Positions 5,945-10,108 of a stretch of DNA of 10,108 bases are shown piece after piece. The notes beneath the pieces are model-generated. The model saw only the letters and a list, made by a program, of their open reading frames with translations, was not told the DNA's origin and searched no databases. The stretch is from Richelia sp. UBA3308 (lineage in GTDB: Bacteria; Cyanobacteriota; Cyanobacteriia; Cyanobacteriales; Nostocaceae). Positions within the stretch are counted from its first letter, which is position 1. Every line of letters begins with the position of its first letter. Location of the stretch: the NCBI GenBank assembly GCA_002361335.1, contig DESS01000120.1, positions 33,562-43,669 of the forward strand, given 5' to 3'. The position numbers were made by a program, and so were the translations under genes.

Positions 5945-6086
5945 TGTATATAGTGGTTATCGGTTGAGTGCAATATATTTTCAGGAGTAAAAATTTTTAA
6001 TGGGAACCCTGTGATGTTGTTTGCTTAGGATACTGCTATTCAGGGGTGACAGGCATTATTTGAGGATTTTTCGTTGTTTCGTTAGA

Positions 6087-6116
6087 TGTAGAGACGTTAT
6101 ATATAACGTCTCTACA
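6087..6116. repeat. Perfect 30-base palindrome between metH and purU
   Basis: Two exactly complementary 15-base arms meet without a loop: TGTAGAGACGTTATA and TATAACGTCTCTACA. The TGTAGAGACG...CGTCTCTACA form is, as I recall, a common dispersed hairpin in Nostocales intergenic DNA. It lies 71 bases beyond the metH stop on the transcript and may act as a transcript end or RNA-stabilising structure. Both strands give the same fold, so it has no direction. Confidence 0.7.
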
Positions 6117-6155
6117 CGCCAATTCGTGGGAAAACGAGAGATTACTTACCCCCAA

Positions 6156-6181
6156 CCCCTCTCCAATTTATCGGAGAGGGG
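6156..6181 (-). terminator. GC-rich hairpin just after metH
   Basis: CCCCTCTCC (6156-6164) pairs perfectly with GGAGAGGGG (6173-6181) around an eight-base loop, starting eight bases beyond the metH stop. In the metH transcript it is followed by TTGGGGG, not a U tract, so it is not a classic intrinsic terminator. CCCCAACCCCTCTCC...GGAGAGGGG is a form I recall as a frequent cyanobacterial repeat. It probably marks or protects the metH 3' end. Confidence 0.5.
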
Positions 6182-6189
6182 AGTTTAAT

Positions 6190-9100
6190 TTAAGCGCTAA
6201 AGTATTTAGCTAAGGGATGATAAGTAATTATGGCGGTGGTACTTTGCTCGGGATAAATCTGTTCGCTTTCATCCATGTACAAATTAATTCTGTCAGTCTT
6301 CAACAATTCCAATTGCTTGTACTGATCTTGAATGTTTGGACAAGCGGGGTATCCAAAGCTATATCTAGAACCGCGATATCTTTGGGCTAAGGTATCCCGA
6401 ATATTATCTGGATCTTCGGCTTCAAAGCCTAGTTCGCGGCGGATTCTGGCGTGTGTCCATTCTGCTAATGCTTCTGCCATTTGCACTGCTATTCCGTGGA
6501 AATACAGATAATCAGTGTATTCGTTATTGGAAAACAGTTTCTGGGCAAATTCCGTAGCAATTTCACCCACTGTCACGGCTTGCATGGGGAAGACATCGAT
6601 GATTCCGGTTTCTTTGGGTGCGAAAAAGTCTGATATACACAGACGACGCATTGATTTTTGGCGGGGAAATTCAAATTCTGTTACCTGTTGGGAATGGTTT
6701 TCGGGGTTGTAGATATGTAAGGTATTTCCTTGTGCTTGAGTAGGGAAGTAGCCGTAAATAACTTGGGGATGTAACAAGTTTTGTTCTACAACTCGTTTTT
6801 TCCAGGTTTCTAGAATTGGATATACTTTCTCTTTTAAGAAAACCTGATATTGTTCTTTTGATTGATCTTTTGGTTTTCTAAATTGCCATTGTCCCGCAAT
6901 TAAGGCTTGTAAATCTAGGTACCAAAATAGTTCTTCAACGGGAATATCTTCTGGTTGTAGTAATTTGCTTCCCCAGAATGGTGGTGTGGGACGTTCGGTG
7001 TCTATTTCGACTGCTTCGGAACGTTTGGTATCGATGATTTTTGGTTCTGCTGGTGCTTTTTCTTTGGCTGGTTTTTCTTCTTCTACTTTATGTCCGTTTT
7101 GAGAATGTTCTTCTTCTGCAAATTCACCTAAGAAACCTTTGATATCATCCCAATTATTACCAGATTTTGCTGGCATTAATTTGTCCATGAAATGCAAGTC
7201 TGAAAATGCATCTTTTCCGTAGACAACTTTACCTTTATAGGTATTTTGACAGTCTTGATTAACAAATTTAGGAGTCAAAGCCGCACCACCTAAAATTACG
7301 GGAACGGTAATTCCTTTTTCGTTGAATGTCTCTAAGTTATCTTTCATAAACGCCGTTGATTTCACCAATAATCCACTCATGGCGATGCAATCGGGTTTAT
7401 GTTCTTCGTAGGCTTTAATGATGTTTTCTACTGGCTGTTTAATTCCTAGATTAATCACCCGATAACCGTTGTTGGATAAAATAATATCCACTAAGTTTTT
7501 ACCAATGTCGTGAACGTCCCCTTTTACGGTAGCAATTACAAAGGTTCCTTTGGCGTTATCTGCTCCTGCTTCGGATTTTTCCATGTGGGGTTCTAAAAAC
7601 GCCACCGCTGCTTTCATGGTTTCTGCTGATTGCAATACGAAAGGTAACTGCATTTGTCCGGAGCCGAACAATTCACCAACAGTTTTCATCCCATCTAATA
7701 AGTAAATGTTGACAATATCCAACGGCGGATATTTTGCCATGGCTTCGGCTAGCACGTCTTCTAAACCAATTCTTTCGCCGTCGATAACGTGTTGTTTTAA
7801 CCGTTCTTCAAGGGGTAAACTAACATCAACGCCTTTGTCACGTTTGGCGCTAACCCCTTCAAACATGGTGGTTAATTCCGCCAAGGGATCGTAAACGCAA
7901 ATATCACCTTCAAATTTACGGTTGTCGTAAATTAAATCGCGGCAAATTTTTTGATGTTCTTCTTCAATTTTGGCAAGGGGTAATATCTTGCTGGCACTAA
8001 CGATCGCAGCATCCATTCCCACTGACATTGCTTCGTGGAGGAACATGGAGTTTAAAACTATCCGTGCTGCGGGATTTAAACCGAAGGAAACGTTGGAAAC
8101 TCCTAATACAACATGACATCCTGGTAATCCTTGACGAATACGATGGATGGATTCGATAGTCGCTTTACCGTTGGCTCTATCTTCTTCAATTCCGGTGGAA
8201 ATGGGTAGCGCTAGAGTATCGAAGAAAATTTCGTGGGCGGGGATGCCATACTCTAAGGCTTGACGATAAGCCCGTTGAGCAATTTCAAATTTTTTATCGG
8301 CTGTGCGTGCCATGCCATCTTCGTCGATGGTACCAATTACAACACCAGCACCGTATTTTTTGGCTAATTCTAATACTTTCAAGAAACGGGGTTCGCCGTC
8401 TTCATAGTTGGTAGAATTTAACAAACACTTACCGCCAGCAACTTTTAAACCGGACTCCATTTTTTCCCATTCCGTGGAGTCAAGTACTAAAGGCAAAGTT
8501 ATATTATTCACCAAACGGGAAACCAACTCGTACATATCACGCACGCCGTCACGGCCGACATAATCTACGTTCACATCGAGTACGTGTGCCCCTTCTTTAA
8601 CTTGCGATCGCCCTAGGGAAACTAATCCGTCCCAGTCTTCATTATTCAACATGGTACGGCATTTTTTGGAACCGCTGGCGTTGAGTCTTTCGCCGATAAT
8701 CAAGAAGGAATTATCTTGATCGTAGGGTTGAGTACCATAAATCGAAGCCGCAGCCGGTTCAAGTTTTGGTTCCCTGACTTTTGGCTTTAAATCTTTGGCA
8801 ATTTCTGCTAAAGCTTGTATATGCTCCGGACGTGTCCCACAGCAACCCCCGATCGCTTGGACACCTAAGTCTTCGATAAAATGCATCAGGTGCATTTTCA
8901 ATTCCGTTGGCGTTAGTCTATAATGCGCCTGTCCGCCAACGTTTTCTGGTAAACCCGCATTGGGAATACAAGAAACAATAAATGGTGAATGTTCTGATAA
9001 ATATTTGATGTGTGGTTTCATCAAATCCGGTCCGGTGGCGCAGTTTAAACCTAAAATATCGATATTGTAGGGTTCTAAAATTGTCACTACGGCACTGATT

Positions 9101-9723
9101 TCCGTACCTACGAGCATCGTACCCATAGTTTCCACAGTCACGGAAACCATTATTGGAAGACGTTCGCCTTTTTTAGCAAAAACCTCTTCTATTGCATTCA
9201 GTGCTGCTTTAATTTGCAACACATCCTGACAGGTTTCTACCAAAAATAAATCGACTCCACCATCAAATAATGCTTCTACTTGTTCTACATAAGAATTTTT
9301 CAAGGAGTCGAAATCAATATGTCCCAAAGTTGGTAATTTTGTACCAGGTCCCATAGAACCAGCTACAAACCGGGGTTTTTCGGGTGTAGAAAATTCGGCA
9401 GCTACTTTCTTTGCTAATTCAGCAGCAGTTTTATTGAGGTAATAAGCTTGGTCTGCCAAGTCATACTCGGCAAGTACAATTGAGGTACCACCAAAAGTAT
9501 CAGTTTCAATCACATCGGCTCCAGCAGCCAAGAAACCCCGATGAACTGTTGCTACAGCTTCCGGTTTGGTGTGAACCAGATATTCGTTACAACCTTCGTA
9601 TTCTGCACCACCAAAGTCTTGGGCAGTGAGATTTTGTACTTGTAAATTGGTTCCCATCGCCCCGTCAAAGACTAAAACAGGACGTTTGGGACTTTGAAGA
9701 TGTTCCAAAAATGGATGAGCCAT
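6190..9723 (-). CDS. metH: Cobalamin-dependent methionine synthase
   Basis: MetH transfers the methyl group of 5-methyl-tetrahydrofolate through cob(I)alamin to homocysteine, giving methionine and tetrahydrofolate in the cytoplasm. All modules are present in the 1177 residues. The homocysteine domain (about 1-320) has zinc ligands C228 (GLNCATGP) and C294/C295 (GGCCGT). The pterin domain (about 338-600) begins IIGERLNASGSKK and includes VLDVNVDYVG (381-390). The cobalamin cap is at about 640-720. The cobalamin domain (about 726-865) has DVHDIG (736-741), where H738 is the cobalt ligand, and SGLL (783-786). After an acidic, charged linker (about 866-915) comes the reactivation domain (about 920-1175) that binds S-adenosylmethionine, with RYRGSRYSFGYPACPN (1115-1130). 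It is a little shorter than E. coli MetH (1227). The ATG at 9723 begins MAHPFLEHL, close to the first domain; no good Shine-Dalgarno is seen. It is divergent from the antitoxin-like gene, sharing a 92-base gap. No cobalamin or SAM riboswitch fits there. Confidence 0.98.
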   Translation of the reverse strand: MAHPFLEHLQSPKRPVLVFDGAMGTNLQVQNLTAQDFGGAEYEGCNEYLVHTKPEAVATVHRGFLAAGADVIETDTFGGTSIVLAEYDLADQAYYLNKTAAELAKKVAAEFSTPEKPRFVAGSMGPGTKLPTLGHIDFDSLKNSYVEQVEALFDGGVDLFLVETCQDVLQIKAALNAIEEVFAKKGERLPIMVSVTVETMGTMLVGTEISAVVTILEPYNIDILGLNCATGPDLMKPHIKYLSEHSPFIVSCIPNAGLPENVGGQAHYRLTPTELKMHLMHFIEDLGVQAIGGCCGTRPEHIQALAEIAKDLKPKVREPKLEPAAASIYGTQPYDQDNSFLIIGERLNASGSKKCRTMLNNEDWDGLVSLGRSQVKEGAHVLDVNVDYVGRDGVRDMYELVSRLVNNITLPLVLDSTEWEKMESGLKVAGGKCLLNSTNYEDGEPRFLKVLELAKKYGAGVVIGTIDEDGMARTADKKFEIAQRAYRQALEYGIPAHEIFFDTLALPISTGIEEDRANGKATIESIHRIRQGLPGCHVVLGVSNVSFGLNPAARIVLNSMFLHEAMSVGMDAAIVSASKILPLAKIEEEHQKICRDLIYDNRKFEGDICVYDPLAELTTMFEGVSAKRDKGVDVSLPLEERLKQHVIDGERIGLEDVLAEAMAKYPPLDIVNIYLLDGMKTVGELFGSGQMQLPFVLQSAETMKAAVAFLEPHMEKSEAGADNAKGTFVIATVKGDVHDIGKNLVDIILSNNGYRVINLGIKQPVENIIKAYEEHKPDCIAMSGLLVKSTAFMKDNLETFNEKGITVPVILGGAALTPKFVNQDCQNTYKGKVVYGKDAFSDLHFMDKLMPAKSGNNWDDIKGFLGEFAEEEHSQNGHKVEEEKPAKEKAPAEPKIIDTKRSEAVEIDTERPTPPFWGSKLLQPEDIPVEELFWYLDLQALIAGQWQFRKPKDQSKEQYQVFLKEKVYPILETWKKRVVEQNLLHPQVIYGYFPTQAQGNTLHIYNPENHSQQVTEFEFPRQKSMRRLCISDFFAPKETGIIDVFPMQAVTVGEIATEFAQKLFSNNEYTDYLYFHGIAVQMAEALAEWTHARIRRELGFEAEDPDNIRDTLAQRYRGSRYSFGYPACPNIQDQYKQLELLKTDRINLYMDESEQIYPEQSTTAIITYHPLAKYFSA
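8604..8611. repeat. HIP1 octamer (GCGATCGC) in metH
   Basis: This is the third exact HIP1 copy of the window, in the pterin-domain coding region. Two seven-base matches (CGATCGC at 8001-8007 and 8850-8856) also lie in metH. Confidence 0.85.
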
Positions 9724-9794
9724 AAAATTAAAGAAAAATTTAGGTTAGCCTTAATTTATTATTTTCTCGAATTTCTAGACTTTAGGAACTATTT

Positions 9795-9816
9795 GATTAC
9801 ATTTAGATTACATTTA
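9795..9816. promoter_or_regulatory. Tandem 11-bp direct repeat in the metH/antitoxin divergent region
   Basis: GATTACATTTA occurs twice back to back, and the last A of copy two is the A of the antitoxin ATG. The repeat lies 72-93 bases upstream of the metH start. The paired TTACATT cores resemble HLR1, the RpaB site (K-TTACA-WW-NN-K-TTACA-WW), but core spacing is 11 rather than 10 and the first base is A, so it is at best a variant. Being next to both starts, it is placed to act as an operator for either gene. An antitoxin autoregulatory site is the other option, though Phd-type operators are usually palindromic. Confidence 0.4.
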
Positions 9817-10108
9817 TGATCGTAAAAGAGTACGTTAATCAAGATGAGGGCTTTATCCGTTGGAGTACGGAGGAAGTCAGGGGTAATTTACTCGAAGCTT
9901 TGAAAACTATAGTTTTGGCGGGAAAGCGGATAGTTTTGCAGCAAGATGGGGAAGAGGTTGCAGCGATGATTCCCATCAAAGAATTTCACCACCTCGAATA
10001 TTTAGAACATGAACTAGTTCCTCCTATATGGGAACCTTATGAAGAGGAATTTTACGAAGATGATGGGGGAATACACTGTGTTTTACTCGATGAGATGCAA
10101 GCGGAGTT
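9816..10108 (+). CDS. Phd/YefM-like (prevent-host-death) antitoxin family protein, partial
   Basis: The frame starts at ATG 9816 and is still open at the right edge after 97 full codons. Residues 16-60 (WSTEEVRGNLLEALKTIVL, then AGKRIVLQQDGEEVAAMIPIKEF) match the Phd/YefM fold: a short strand-helix followed by GxxxxxxxxGxExAxxxPxxxxxxL. Residues 60-97 are rich in Glu and Asp (EPYEEEFYEDDGG), a tail longer than in a classic Phd antitoxin. In toxin-antitoxin systems such proteins repress their own promoter and neutralise a toxin; many cyanobacterial copies are orphans. The toxin, if any, would lie to the right, outside the window. An in-frame TAG at 9804 and the next Met at residue 53 leave ATG 9816 as the only sensible start. 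No Shine-Dalgarno is seen; the start is fused to the 11-bp direct repeat, so the message may be nearly leaderless. It is divergent from metH. Confidence 0.72.
   Translation, partial: MIVKEYVNQDEGFIRWSTEEVRGNLLEALKTIVLAGKRIVLQQDGEEVAAMIPIKEFHHLEYLEHELVPPIWEPYEEEFYEDDGGIHCVLLDEMQAE

Noticed and set aside
6515..7894. Plus-strand open frames inside metH
   Set aside because: They are antisense shadows of the clearly coding metH frame, with unnatural composition and no family resemblance.
9724..9815. Cobalamin or SAM riboswitch ahead of metH
   Set aside because: The 92-base divergent gap is too short for a cobalamin riboswitch and shows no conserved box of either class.

Overview
The window reads as chromosomal DNA from a filamentous, probably heterocyst-forming cyanobacterium (Nostocales-like). 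The basis is a cyanobacterial-type ribD, mreD, purU and metH, three exact HIP1 octamers (GCGATCGC), a xisH/xisI locus of the kind common in heterocystous genomes, and several hairpins of the type dispersed through such genomes. The organism assignment is inference from content; no phylogeny was run.

Layout, left to right. mreD (78-707, +) is a membrane protein of the cell-shape machinery and probably the last gene of an mre cluster. The 435-base gap after it holds a purine tract facing a pyrimidine tract, a strong 21-bp hairpin and four tandem 15-bp units. ribD (1143-2354, +) is a bifunctional riboflavin enzyme. It converges on a small unknown gene (2461-2691, -). A 484-base AT-rich gap follows, with a perfect 13-bp inverted repeat and a 19-base near-palindrome. 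Next is a membrane-anchored alpha/beta hydrolase (3176-4003, -). Between it and xisI lies a + strand fragment (4045-4197) that looks like the last ~50 codons of a bile acid:sodium symporter (BASS) family transporter whose remainder is gone. xisI (4187-4537, -) is intact, but its partner xisH (4525-4941, -) is a full-length frame broken by two in-frame TAA codons. purU (5090-5944, -) and metH (6190-9723, -) follow, separated by two hairpins. At the right edge a divergent Phd/YefM-like antitoxin gene (9816 onward, +) runs off the window.

How the genes relate. purU and metH both act on one-carbon folates: PurU releases formate and tetrahydrofolate from 10-formyl-tetrahydrofolate, and MetH uses 5-methyl-tetrahydrofolate to make methionine. 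Their co-orientation is suggestive, but the hairpins between them argue against a simple operon. The other genes look like independent units. I see no clearly new multi-gene system. The most informative local events are the decayed xisH beside an intact xisI, the transporter remnant, and the 11-bp direct repeat that sits in the metH/antitoxin divergent region and runs into the antitoxin start codon.
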